Origin: Ensifer adhaerens
GTDB lineage: Bacteria > Pseudomonadota > Alphaproteobacteria > Rhizobiales > Rhizobiaceae
Reading direction: 5' to 3'
DNA length: 64,000 nt
Assembly (NCBI RefSeq): GCF_013283195.1
Contig: NZ_JABEKT010000001.1
Span: forward strand, 2,700,509-2,764,508
Shown: positions 19,022 to 28,400 of the stretch, piece by piece
How positions within the stretch are numbered: the stretch's first letter is position 1
Layout of the letters: every line of letters begins with the position of its first letter
Made by a program: the position numbers and the translations under genes
The notes under the pieces: generated by a model
Told to the model about the DNA's origin: nothing
The model's input: the letters and a program-made list of their open reading frames with translations, nothing else
The model's database searches: none

Positions 19022-19323
19022 GCCGGAGCGGCTTTGGCGTGGTTTGACAGAGCGCGGAGACCGGTCTTGCTGTCGCTGACGATGGCCGAGCGGCAGCCAG
19101 CGAAGACGTCGCAGCCTCGCGCCTCACCTCAGGGCACTCATGGAGATTTCGTGTAACCGGGCCGATGTCCGGTTTCTTCCTTCTGGCATCGTGGGACGCC
19201 AGCGCCCGGTGTTCGCCGCGTCCGCCGATCTGATGGGCTTGCCGGTTGAGATCATCGTCAGGCAATCTTCGATTGCTAAGGGTGAAGTCTCGCACGACGA
19301 TATAACGCGACCGGGAAGCCAGG
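19022..19323. other. Intergenic region upstream of the lone lolC gene
   Basis: No gene, repeat or RNA structure was recognised in these 302 bases. In most rhizobia lolC directly follows a prolyl-tRNA synthetase gene; nothing resembling the end of proS is present here. A TATAAC at 19301-19306 could be a -10 element but has no good -35 partner. Confidence 0.5.
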
Positions 19324-20622
19324 ATGACCGCCGTGACGGAAGATCAGGTTCGGGCCGCTGGCCAGTCCGCAAAGTCCGCCAGCCGCCCCTTTTCCGCCTT
19401 CGAGCGTATGGTCGCCTGGCGCTATCTGCGCTCGCGGCGCAAGGAAGCCTTCATTTCGGTGATCGCCGGCTTCTCCTTCATCGGCATCATGCTCGGCGTT
19501 GCGACGCTGATCATCGTCATGGCGGTGATGAACGGCTTCCGAACCGAACTCATCTCGCGCATCCTCGGCATCAACGGCCACATGATCGTGCAGCCGATCG
19601 ATGGTCCGCTCAATAATTATGCCGAGCTTGCCACGCGCTTTTCCGGCGTGAAGGGTGTGACGATGGCGATCCCGCTCATCGAGGGGCAGGTCCTGGCGCA
19701 GGGCGTGGGCGACAGCTCGACCGGCGCTCTCGTGCGGGGCATCCGCGCCGATGACCTCGGCAAGATGAAGTCGGTCTCCGAGCAGATCAAGTCCGGCGAC
19801 CTCGTCGGCTTTGCCTCAGGCACCGGTGTCGCGATCGGTTCGCGCATGGCAGAAAAACTCGGCATCCAGGTGGGCGGCTCCATTACACTCACTTCGGCCA
19901 CCGGCGACGTGACGCTGCCGCTCGTGAAAGCCTATACCGTTTCGGCGATCTACGAGATCGGCATGTGGGAATACGATTCGACCATCATCTTCATGCCGCT
20001 TGAAGAGGCGCAGCTGGTCTTCAACGCAGAAGGGCTTGCGCAATCCATCGAGATCTTCGTCGAGCACCCCGACGCCGTCGACGAAATGCGCCAGCCGGTC
20101 GAGGATGCCGCTGGGCGGCAGATCTTCATCAGCGACTGGCGCGACCGCAACCAGACCTTCTTCGCGACGATCGAGGTCCAGCGCAACGTGATGTTCATGA
20201 TCCTGACGCTGATCGTGCTGGTCGCGGCGCTGAACATCATTTCCGGCCTGATCATGCTGGTGAAGGACAAGGGAAGCGACATCGCCATCTTGAGGACGAT
20301 GGGGGCGACCGCAGGGTCCGTCATGCGTATTTTCTTCATGACCGGCGCAGCGATCGGTACGGCCGGAACCGTTGCTGGCGTGTTGCTCGGCGTTGTCGTC
20401 TGCCTCAAAATCGAAGCGATCCGGCAGTTTTTCTCCTGGATTTCAGGAACCACCATCTTCAGCCCGGAACTCTACTTCCTCAATCAGCTCCCGGCCGACA
20501 TGGACGCCGCCGAGACCATGCTCGTCATCGGCATGGCGCTGAGCCTTTCCTTCCTCGCCACGATCGTCCCGGCCTGGCGCGCCTCGCGCCTCGATCCGGT
20601 TGAGGCCCTGCGGTACGAGTGA
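19324..20622 (+). CDS. lolC: LolC/LolE-type permease of a lipoprotein-releasing ABC system, without lolD
   Basis: This 432-residue inner-membrane permease has an N-terminal helix (about 40-65) with the conserved ISVIAGFSFIGIMLGVATL, a large MacB-like periplasmic domain, then three C-terminal helices of the FtsX domain with DIAILRTMGA (coupling helix) and a final SRLDPVEALRYE. LolC with ATPase LolD moves outer-membrane lipoproteins to LolA. All domains look intact. The usual downstream lolD ATPase gene is missing: 343 bases without a gene follow, then an unrelated gene. Confidence 0.92.
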   Translation: MTAVTEDQVRAAGQSAKSASRPFSAFERMVAWRYLRSRRKEAFISVIAGFSFIGIMLGVATLIIVMAVMNGFRTELISRILGINGHMIVQPIDGPLNNYAELATRFSGVKGVTMAIPLIEGQVLAQGVGDSSTGALVRGIRADDLGKMKSVSEQIKSGDLVGFASGTGVAIGSRMAEKLGIQVGGSITLTSATGDVTLPLVKAYTVSAIYEIGMWEYDSTIIFMPLEEAQLVFNAEGLAQSIEIFVEHPDAVDEMRQPVEDAAGRQIFISDWRDRNQTFFATIEVQRNVMFMILTLIVLVAALNIISGLIMLVKDKGSDIAILRTMGATAGSVMRIFFMTGAAIGTAGTVAGVLLGVVVCLKIEAIRQFFSWISGTTIFSPELYFLNQLPADMDAAETMLVIGMALSLSFLATIVPAWRASRLDPVEALRYE

Positions 20623-20965
20623 CAAACCGAGCCAAAGCGCCCGCATTCGGTCGGCGTGATGACCGAGGCCGTGTGTCTCGCAGCTCTCGCGATATATCGG
20701 TTTGAGCGAACCTTCTGTCCGATACGTGGCAGCGCTGGAGCTCAGCAGCAAATGCCACGTGACGCTGGCGCCCCCGCGGACAGGCGGCTCGCGAGAGGTA
20801 CACGACGACACCCGCCCGTGGCGATGATTTCAGCAAGAGGCAAAGCTGGGTCTGAAATGAAGGCGACTACCCTGCGCATAGGCGATGGTCATTGGGTGAT
20901 CGCGATTGATTTCACACGAGGTTCGGGAGACAGAATGCGGCAGCAATCAGCCCGGCAAGAGTCGC
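20623..20965. other. Intergenic region after lolC
   Basis: These 343 bases contain no supported gene. There is no trace of Walker A or signature motifs of a lolD remnant in the three forward frames. No terminator with a T-run was seen. Confidence 0.5.
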
Positions 20966-21556
20966 ATGGAAATCAACAGCATTAGAGACCGAGCCCAGGG
21001 CGTTACGGATGGACCGGTTTCTGAAGCCGAGGTTGAATTCGCGCGGGAGATTCTACGATCCCAAACTGGCAACATCGGAGACGCCCTCTATATCGTCGGC
21101 TATTGCGGTGCCCCAGCTGATGCTCAGTTGATCGAAACCTATCTCCATAACGAGGAGAAGGATGTCTACGGAGATCTCGCGCTCAAGGCACTTTGCCGCT
21201 ATTTAGGCCTTGTTGTCTGGTACCGCGACCTGATCGTTAAGTTTGTTTTCGCGGATGATGATACTGACTTCTACGGAAGCAGGCTTGCCGGCATACAGGT
21301 GGCATCCGATTACCTGAAGAAAAGACGCGATAGCCTGATCACAGGCAAGCTTGTCTCCATTTTCTGCGATCTGCAGGATAAGGAGCGCGACGCGGCGCGT
21401 TATGCTCTTGTCGAGACACTTGGTCTGCGCAGTGTAATTGCCGATCCGTTCCGGCTTTCCGACGATGTTCCAGACGAAGACGCGCCTCGAATAGTCGAGG
21501 AAGCGTGCCGTCAGTTCGGACTCAGCCTTGGCGACCACGCAGCATTCTCGGCCTGA
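20966..21556 (+). CDS. Hypothetical protein with HEAT-repeat-like helical composition
   Basis: This soluble protein of 196 residues is not recognised by name. It is rich in paired amphipathic helices with the feel of HEAT-like repeats, for example GNIGDALYIVGYCGAPADAQ followed by ETYLHNEEKDVYGDLALKAL and a later KERDAARYALVETLG. It has no signal peptide or membrane segment. I chose the ATG at 20966 (MEINSI); an upstream in-frame ATG at 20906 adds a basic, unconvincing stretch. It lies between lolC and a small secreted-peptide gene, all on the plus strand, without tight spacing. Helical-repeat scaffold is a guess. Confidence 0.7.
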   Translation: MEINSIRDRAQGVTDGPVSEAEVEFAREILRSQTGNIGDALYIVGYCGAPADAQLIETYLHNEEKDVYGDLALKALCRYLGLVVWYRDLIVKFVFADDDTDFYGSRLAGIQVASDYLKKRRDSLITGKLVSIFCDLQDKERDAARYALVETLGLRSVIADPFRLSDDVPDEDAPRIVEEACRQFGLSLGDHAAFSA

Positions 21557-21680
21557 AAGCCTGGCCACCTCTCGCGGCCGCTGTCGAAATACGACACCTG
21601 CCGTATGTCGCCGGCTCGACAAGCGTCCTAGGCCAGATCTCCCGCACTCAGGCGGGAGGTCCGCATCCAGGAGATAAACA

Positions 21681-21857
21681 ATGAAGATCATGATCGCCAT
21701 AGTGGCATCCCTCGCGATGGCGAGTTCCGCCTTTGCCGCCGTCTCGTCGACGTCCGTCGAGAAGCGGGCATCGGTGAAGGCCAAGCAAGTTGAGTTGGCA
21801 TTGGGCAAAAACCGTTCGGGCCAGACGACGCCTTCGAACGGCAGGACCTTTCGTTAG
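21681..21857 (+). CDS. Small secreted peptide of 58 residues
   Basis: A short gene with a strong ribosome site (AGGAG about seven bases before the ATG) and a clean signal peptide: MKIMIAIVASLAMASSAFA, with cleavage likely after AFA. The mature part is about 39 residues, basic and Ser/Thr-rich, ending SNGRTFR, with no Cys. It is too short for family recognition. A weak stem AGGGCG/CGCCCT follows at about 21873-21893. The function is unknown. Confidence 0.65.
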   Translation: MKIMIAIVASLAMASSAFAAVSSTSVEKRASVKAKQVELALGKNRSGQTTPSNGRTFR

Positions 21858-22145
21858 TCCGGCGTCATGCAGAAGGGCGGCCGAGGTCGCCCTGAATGTC
21901 TGCACTTTACCGCCGGGCGGGAGGCGGTGATGTCACCGCCAAGGCCGCGCGGGTGTCACCTTTCACCGGCAACTCGCCGGTGAAAATCTGGTAACCAAGA
22001 TGAAAATCGAGTGAGTCAGCCCCTTGAACCTCTAGTCACTAGAGATTGCAACCTGCGAAAAATGCGTCGCGGAGAGTGGGTGGAGATCAGACAGGCCGCC
22101 TGACCACAAGCGCCGCATTGTCATTTCGCGCGCTCAGAGGTTCCG
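21858..22145. other. Intergenic region with two perfect dyads and a MerR-type operator
   Basis: The stretch holds GGCGGTGA-TG-TCACCGCC (21923-21940) and TTTCACCGGC-AACTC-GCCGGTGAAA (21961-21985), both perfect inverted repeats sharing the word CACCG. It also holds the MerR-type site described separately at 22024-22054. Neither dyad has a T-run, so they are either weak terminators or binding sites. Confidence 0.7.
22024..22054 (+). promoter_or_regulatory. MerR-family type operator-promoter upstream of the membrane methyltransferase gene
   Basis: TTGAAC (22024-22029) is followed by the perfect dyad CTCTAGT-C-ACTAGAG (22030-22044). A weak -10 candidate, CAACCT (22049-22054), gives an over-long 19-base spacer. 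A dyad inside a 19-20-base spacer is the hallmark of promoters controlled by MerR-family metal or stress regulators. The site ends about 90 bases before the gene at 22146. No merR-like gene is in the window. Confidence 0.65.
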
Positions 22146-22739
22146 ATGTTCACCACCCTTCCCGCCATCCTGATGCTCGTCGTCGGTCTTTTCACGCTGG
22201 CGCTGGCGGTCCTTCGCCGTCGACAATCCGGCCGCTCGCCCGTGGTCTTGACCTACGGCGACGACGCGGAAGGCTTTGCCGGGAAGCTCTTTCGCGTGAT
22301 CGTGGCAGTGCTGGTGGTTCACCTGCTGGCAATTGCCGCCTTTCCCAAAGCAGTCAACGCCGCGCTCGGCCGGATCCCGCTGCTCGACACCCCGTCCATC
22401 TCCGCAATCGGCCTTGCCCTCATGGCGCTTGGCGGCGGGCTGACGATGCTGTCGCAATGGGCGATGCGGCATTCCTGGAAGATCGGCATCCCCGAAAAAC
22501 AGGACGCGCCGCTCGTCACCTCCGGCCTCTACGCGTTCTCGCGCAACCCGATCTATGTCGGCATGGTGACGGCGCTGATCGGCACGGTGCTGGCCGTTCC
22601 CAACGTCATCTCGGTCGCGCTGGCGCTTTCCGCCTGGATCTCGATCTCCTACCAGATCCGCATGGAGGAGACGCACCTCTCCCGCGCCTTCGGCGAGGCG
22701 TATGGCGTCTATTGCCGGCGGGTCCGGCGCTGGGCCTGA
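22146..22739 (+). CDS. Isoprenylcysteine carboxyl methyltransferase-like membrane protein
   Basis: This 197-residue integral membrane protein has about five hydrophobic segments and the ICMT/PEMT signature near the C-terminus: [14 protein letters not shown] (about 128-141), then [19 protein letters not shown] (about 171-189), which form the SAM- and substrate-binding part. The bacterial substrate of this family is generally unknown. AGAGG precedes the ATG at 22146. The MerR-type promoter upstream suggests induction by a metal or toxic compound. Confidence 0.88.
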   Translation: MFTTLPAILMLVVGLFTLALAVLRRRQSGRSPVVLTYGDDAEGFAGKLFRVIVAVLVVHLLAIAAFPKAVNAALGRIPLLDTPSISAIGLALMALGGGLTMLSQWAMRHSWKIGIPEKQDAPLVTSGLYAFSRNPIYVGMVTALIGTVLAVPNVISVALALSAWISISYQIRMEETHLSRAFGEAYGVYCRRVRRWA

Positions 22740-22753
22740 CGGATATCCCGCCC

Positions 22754-24196
22754 TCAGTCGGCGATGCATTCAGCGTCGGCCGAACGGAACGAATGGCCCC
22801 GGCGGATCAGGAAAACGGCCGAAAGACCGGCAACAACGCTGGACACGTCAAGCACGAGGAATGAGGTCACCGAAATCGGCACGACCTTCCACAGGATGCC
22901 TTGATTCAGGCTATGCGCGATCCCACCTCCGACGAGAAAGGCCGAGAGTGAGAGGATGACCACTGCAACACTCGACCGGACGGCTCTGTTCTTGAGAAAG
23001 TGATGGAGCAGCATTGTCATCAATGCCACGACCGCCCAGACCCGGTAATTCAAGAGCCATGTCTCGGCGGCGCCGACCTGCATAGCGCTGTCGAGGAACC
23101 ACTGCGGCGCGATGCCAAGCATCGGTGCGGCGGCGGCGAAAAGACTGTAAAAGACCGCCGCTGCCGCCGGCGCAGCAAAGCCGGCGATCAGCAAGGCGCG
23201 CATCAATCCGCGCACCGAAGTGGCCTGCAGCGTACCCTGCTCGCCGATGCCGCGGCGCCCGGGAAACCAGATCGCGGTGCAGATGGCAGCTGACAGGGCA
23301 CCGACAAGGCCACCGAAAGGCAATAGAAACGCCTGATTGCTGGCGGTGTCATCTGCGTAGTCAAACAGAAGCGTAAATATCGCGCCGACGTGCAAGCCGA
23401 CGAAAAAGGCGAAAAGCCAGGCCGAACGGCGTGAGCGATTGGGTGTGAGCGCAAGAACCAGCGTGGCGCTGATTGCCGCCGCGTAAGCGCCACCGTAGTA
23501 GTATCGCAGCACTGCCCACAGCAGTTTCGATGCACCGAGGGCGCTTTCCGGACTGAAGAGCATCTCAAGAAACATCAGCGGGACGATAACGATCACGGGC
23601 CCAGCGAGAACGGAAAACCAGAAATAGCGCTCCTCCGCCCGCAGCTGGCGATTACGAACGAGGGCGCGCTCGCTAGGCGAAACTGGAGTGAGCCTCGAAG
23701 CGGTCGTTGCCCCCGGTTCGCCAGCGGCTCTATTGCGTTTTTGGTCCAGCCCCTCGCGCAGGAGCCATAGCGCCAAGCTCGCAGCAGCCATGAGCGCACC
23801 CACTCCAGCGATCACCTGGAAGCGAGACTCCAAAAAAATGTCAGTGAGCACCGGATAAGGTACGGCAAATCCACCCGGGTCCCAGCTCGCGAAACACATG
23901 GTCAGAACGTAGACCCCGATCAGGCCGGCAACAGCGGTGAAACCACACGCCAACGAAAGCGCCAGCAGCTGCCACGCGCTGCGGACATATCGACTGAGCG
24001 CGATCGTCAGCCGCGCCGCAATCATCGCCGGGAAAGTACTCAGGAAAGGAGCAAGAAACTCCGTAGGGTATCGCGCAGTCGATATCGCGACGTAGTAGAC
24101 AGCAGCACAGAATGCCACCAGCGCTGCCGTCGTCCAGGCTGCAAAGGTAAGATAGTCCCTTTCAAGGCGCTTGCGCCAATCGTCATCAACCTGCAT
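22754..24196 (-). CDS. Large polytopic membrane protein of unknown function
   Basis: This protein of 480 residues has roughly ten to twelve hydrophobic segments. A soluble loop near the middle (about residues 155-200) is rich in charged residues. No transporter signature, catalytic motif or cysteine pair stood out. The ATG at 24196 (MQVDDDWRKRLERDYL) has a G-rich ribosome site. It is convergent with the preceding methyltransferase-like gene, only 14 bases apart, and has no evident operon partner. Codon use looks like its neighbours. Confidence 0.75.
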   Translation of the reverse strand: MQVDDDWRKRLERDYLTFAAWTTAALVAFCAAVYYVAISTARYPTEFLAPFLSTFPAMIAARLTIALSRYVRSAWQLLALSLACGFTAVAGLIGVYVLTMCFASWDPGGFAVPYPVLTDIFLESRFQVIAGVGALMAAASLALWLLREGLDQKRNRAAGEPGATTASRLTPVSPSERALVRNRQLRAEERYFWFSVLAGPVIVIVPLMFLEMLFSPESALGASKLLWAVLRYYYGGAYAAAISATLVLALTPNRSRRSAWLFAFFVGLHVGAIFTLLFDYADDTASNQAFLLPFGGLVGALSAAICTAIWFPGRRGIGEQGTLQATSVRGLMRALLIAGFAAPAAAAVFYSLFAAAAPMLGIAPQWFLDSAMQVGAAETWLLNYRVWAVVALMTMLLHHFLKNRAVRSSVAVVILSLSAFLVGGGIAHSLNQGILWKVVPISVTSFLVLDVSSVVAGLSAVFLIRRGHSFRSADAECIAD

Positions 24197-24296
24197 GTCG
24201 CCCCCGCTTGCCGCAACCATTTCGTGTATCAGGATTACGGCTTGACTGAGGCGAACATTCAGGGAACAAATTTGCGAGCGGCGCGTGATACCAAGC

Positions 24297-24722
24297 TCAA
24301 AACACCGCCAGCAACAGCGCCCCCGCAGCGATGAAGGCGACGCCGAGCCAGTTGATCAGGTTGAGCTTCTCGCCGAGAAACAAGACGCCGAAGATGGCGA
24401 CCATGACGATCGAGAGCTTGTCGATCGGCGCCACCCGCGCGGCATCGCCGAGCTTGAGCGCCCGGAAATAGGCGAGCCACGAGGCGCCGGTGGCAAGGCC
24501 CGACAACGCCAGGAACAGCCAGGTGCGCCCCGGGATTTCCGAGGGCTTCTGCCATTGCCCTGTTGCAGCAACGATGCCGGCGAGCACGAAAAGGATGATG
24601 ACCGTTCTGATGAGCGTGGCGAAGTCGGAGTTGATCTGCGCAACCCCGACCTTGGCAAACACTGCCGTCAGCGCCGCAAAGGCCGCCGACAGCAGCGCCC
24701 AGAACTGCCAGCTCTGGCTCAT
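24297..24722 (-). CDS. Half-size EamA/DMT-type transporter, last gene of the cobO operon
   Basis: This membrane protein of 141 residues has five hydrophobic helices, one EamA repeat of the drug/metabolite transporter superfamily; such half-size members work as dimers. Recognisable parts are ATGASWLAYFRALKLGDAARVAPIDKLS and a C-terminal FLGEKLNLINWLGVAFIAAGALLL-type ending (here described in pieces). Its ATG overlaps the cobO stop by one base (TGATG), which implies translational coupling to a B12 gene. The substrate is unknown; cobalt, a precursor or a product of the pathway is speculation. Confidence 0.88.
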   Translation of the reverse strand: MSQSWQFWALLSAAFAALTAVFAKVGVAQINSDFATLIRTVIILFVLAGIVAATGQWQKPSEIPGRTWLFLALSGLATGASWLAYFRALKLGDAARVAPIDKLSIVMVAIFGVLFLGEKLNLINWLGVAFIAAGALLLAVF

Positions 24723-25366
24723 CAGAATTCGACGCCCTTCTGCGCCTTGATGCCGGAGCGGAAGGGATGCTTGATCAGCTCCATTTCCGTCACCAGATCG
24801 GCCGCCTCGATCAGATCTTCCTTGGCGTTGCGGCCGGTCAGGACCACGTGGGTCATGTGCGGCTTTTCCTCCTTCAGGAAGCGCACGACTTCGGCCACGT
24901 CGATGTAATCGTAGCGCAGCGCGATGTTGATTTCGTCGAGCAGCACCATCGAGTTGCGCTCGTCGCGGATCAGTTCCTTGGCCTTCTCCCAGGCCTTTTC
25001 CGCCATCGCCACGTCGCGGGCGCGGTCCTGTGTTTCCCAGGTGAAGCCTTCGCCGAGCGTATAGAACTGGCAGACATCGCCGAAATGTTTCTCGATCAGG
25101 TCGCGCTCGCCGGTCTCCCAGGCACCCTTGATGAACTGCACGACGGCGCAGGGCATGCCATGGGCGATGTGGCGGAAGATCATGCCGAAGCCGGCGGTAG
25201 ACTTGCCCTTGCCCTTGCCGGTGTTGACGATGATGAGACCCTTCTCGTCGGTCTTCGTCGCCATGATCTTTTCGCGGGCGGTCTTCTTCTTCGCCATCTT
25301 CATCGCGTGACGCGCGTCGTCCTTCTCGGCGACGCCCTCACCCGTGCTCACCACATCTTCGCTCAT
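24722..25366 (-). CDS. cobO: CobO, cob(I)yrinic acid a,c-diamide adenosyltransferase
   Basis: This 214-residue ATP:corrinoid adenosyltransferase (CobA/BtuR type) forms the Co-C bond to the 5'-deoxyadenosyl group. The P-loop-like motif is NTGKGKGKSTAGFG (about residues 48-61). The ATG at 25366 gives the same length as P. denitrificans CobO; the open frame continues upstream without family similarity. It follows cobN by 120 bases and is coupled to the EamA gene downstream. Confidence 0.96.
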   Translation of the reverse strand: MSEDVVSTGEGVAEKDDARHAMKMAKKKTAREKIMATKTDEKGLIIVNTGKGKGKSTAGFGMIFRHIAHGMPCAVVQFIKGAWETGERDLIEKHFGDVCQFYTLGEGFTWETQDRARDVAMAEKAWEKAKELIRDERNSMVLLDEINIALRYDYIDVAEVVRFLKEEKPHMTHVVLTGRNAKEDLIEAADLVTEMELIKHPFRSGIKAQKGVEF

Positions 25367-25486
25367 GACGTTCTCCTGATCCTGTGATTCCATCGTCGGA
25401 CCCGGGCGTAATGCTGACCGCGATCCCATTCTTTGCACTTGCGCAACTCCGTCCGGAAAACCGCTTCGCGGCTTCCCCTGACTTGC

Positions 25487-28400
25487 TCATTCGTTTCCGG
25501 CGCGAAGCCGCACTGCCGCCGTCGTGCGGCCGCTCAGTTCAAACCGCGCCGAGTTCGAGCGCGGGGTCCACAGATTGCGGTCGATCGCCTCCAGCAGCCT
25601 TTCGGACAGCTCGGCGAGCGCCGCCGGGTTCTTGTCGCGCAGGAAGTTCGACACGCGCTCATCGACGATGAAGGCCTGGTAGGCCGCCTCGAAATGATGG
25701 TCGCGCACCGCCCCCGTCGTCGCGGCAAAGGCGAACATGTAGTCGACCGTCGCGGCGATCTCGAAGGCACCCTTGTAGCCGTGGCGCATGACGCCATCGA
25801 TCCATTTGGGATTGACGACGCGGGCGCGCACCACGCGACCGATCTCTTCCTCCAGCGAACGGATCACGGGCTTTTCCGGCCGGGAATGGTCGTTGTGGTA
25901 GATCGCCGGCTTCGCGCCGCTCAAGTGCTCTGCTGCAAGGCTCATGCCGCCTTCGAACTGGTAGTAGTCGTCGCTGTCGAGCAGGTCGTGCTCGCGATTG
26001 TCCTGGTTCTGGACGACGGCCTCGATCGTGCGCAGCCGCTCCTCGAAGAGGTCGCGCTCCGCCTTGCCCTCCTCGCCGGCGCCATAGGCATAGGCGCCCC
26101 AGGTAAGATAGGCGTCGGCGAGATCGGCGCGTTTGTCCCAACCCTTCTCGTCGATCAGCGCCTGCAGGCCGGCGCCATAGGCTCCGGGCTTGGCACCGAA
26201 GACGCGGTAGGAGGCGCGACGTGCGGCCTCCGCCGGCTCGACGCCCGACGCTTCCAAGCGCTTTGTCTCGGCGCGCATGCGCGCGGCGATCATGTTGTCG
26301 GCATCGTCTTCCTCCAGCGCGCCCACGGCGCGGATCGCCTTGTCGAACAACGCGATCTGATCCGGGAAGGCATCGCGGAAGAAGCCGGAAATCCTGAGCG
26401 TGACGTCGACGCGCGGTCGGCCGAGCACCGCAAGCGGCACGATTTCGTAGCCCATCACGCGGCGCGAGACCATGTCCCAGGTGGGTTTGGTGCCGATCAG
26501 CGCCAGCGCCTGGGCGATGTCGTCGCCGCCGGTGCGCATGTTGGCCGTGCCCCAGGCCGTGAGCCCGAAGGAGGACGGCCATTCGCCGTGATCCTGCAGG
26601 TAGCGGCGGATGAGCAGTTCGGCGGATTTCTTGCCAAGCTCGTAAGCCGCCGGCGTCGGCACCGAGCGGCTGTCGACGGAGTAGAAATTGCGCCCGGTCG
26701 GCAGAACGTCGGGCCGCCCTCGCGTCGGCGCACCGGATGGTCCGGGCGCCACGAAGCGGCCATCGAGGCCGGTCAGGAAACCGGCCATCTCGGCAGCACC
26801 GGAATTGACGATCGACGGCTTTAACCGTGTCTCGATTTCGCCGAGCACGGCGCTGGTGGCCGACCAGGCCGCCGGTGCCGGCGTCTCGCCGCTAACGAAC
26901 GAAGCCGCCAGCAGTTCGATGCGCTCAACCGTATCGCCAGCCGTGCGCCAGGGCTGATCGGAAACCTCGGCAAGCAGGTGCGGGCGCAGCCCAATCCAGG
27001 CGTCGGACATCACGCAATCGAGCGGATCGAAGCCGAGGCCTGCATCCGCCGCGATCGCGCGCTGCAGGCTCTGGTCGGGGCCTTCGCCGAGGCCGCGCGG
27101 CACGCGGGCGAGCGCCACCGTCAAATCGGTCAGGAGCCGCCCCTCCGGCGCCACGCCGAAGATGTGCAGGCCGTCGCGGATCTGCATCTCCTTGAGGTCG
27201 CAGAGATAGGCGTCGAGCTTCTCCAGCGCCTTGTCGTCGCTGTCGCCCTTGTCGATGCCGGCGTCGTGGTCGAGGCCGATATCGCGCACCAGGTCGAGGA
27301 TCTGACGGCTCAAGAGCCTCAGCCGGCGCGGATCGCCGCCGGCTGCATCGTAGTATTCGTCGACCAGCGCCTCGAGGTCTTTCAGCGGCCCGTAGGATTC
27401 CGCCCGCGTCAAAGGCGGCGTCAGATGATCGATGATGACGGCGCTGGTGCGGCGCTTGGCCTGCGTGCCCTCACCGGGATCGTTGACGATGAAGGGGTAG
27501 ACATGCGGCAGCGGCCCGAAGATCGCCTCGGGATAACAGGTCTCCGACAGCGCCAAGGCCTTGCCCGGCAGCCATTCGAGATTGCCGTGCTTGCCCATGT
27601 GCACGATCGCCTGCGCGCCGAACCGGTTGCGCAGGAAGGCATAGAAAGCGAGATAGCCGTGCGGCGGCACGAGGTCGGGCGAGTGGTAGCTCTCCTTCGG
27701 ATCGATGTTGTAGCCGCGCGCCGGCTGGATGCCGACGACGACGTCACCGAAGCGGGCGAGCGGCAGCGCAAACACGCCATCGAGGAAGAACGGATCGGCG
27801 TCCGGCGCGCCCCAGCGGCTAGTCACCTCATCCTGAATCTGTTTCGGAAGCGAATCGAAGAACGCTTTGTAATCGCTGATCGAAATGACTTCGCGGATCT
27901 CTCGGTCGCCGCTTGCGGCATTGGTCGGCCCGGCCATGAGATAGCGGATCAGCGCGTCGCCATCCTCCGGCACGTCGGTCACGGGATAGCCCTCGCTCGC
28001 CATGGCGCGCAGCACCTCAACTGTGCCGGCAGGCGTATCGAGCCCGACGCCGTTGCCGAGCCGTCCGTCGCGGTTGGGGTAATTGGCCATGATGATGGCG
28101 ATCCGGCGTTCAGCCGGCTTGGCGCGGCGAAGCCTTGCCCAGTTGACCGCGAGCCGTGCGGCAAACCGCACCCGGTCGGCAAGCGGCTCATGCCCCACGA
28201 TATTGGCTTCCACCTTGGGATCATAGATCGAGGCCGCCTTGAAGGAGACGGCGCGCGCGAGGATGCGGCCGTCGACCTCCGGGAGCGCGACATTCATGGC
28301 GAGGTCGCGGGCCATTAGCCCCTGCGGCGAGGTCGCCCATTGCGCCCGCGACGACCCCGAGAAGATCACCTGCAGCACCGGCGCGCCGGTCGATTCCAGC

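Noticed and set aside
26978..28318. 446-codon plus-strand frame opposite cobN
   Set aside because: Antisense shadow of cobN; no ribosome site or family features.
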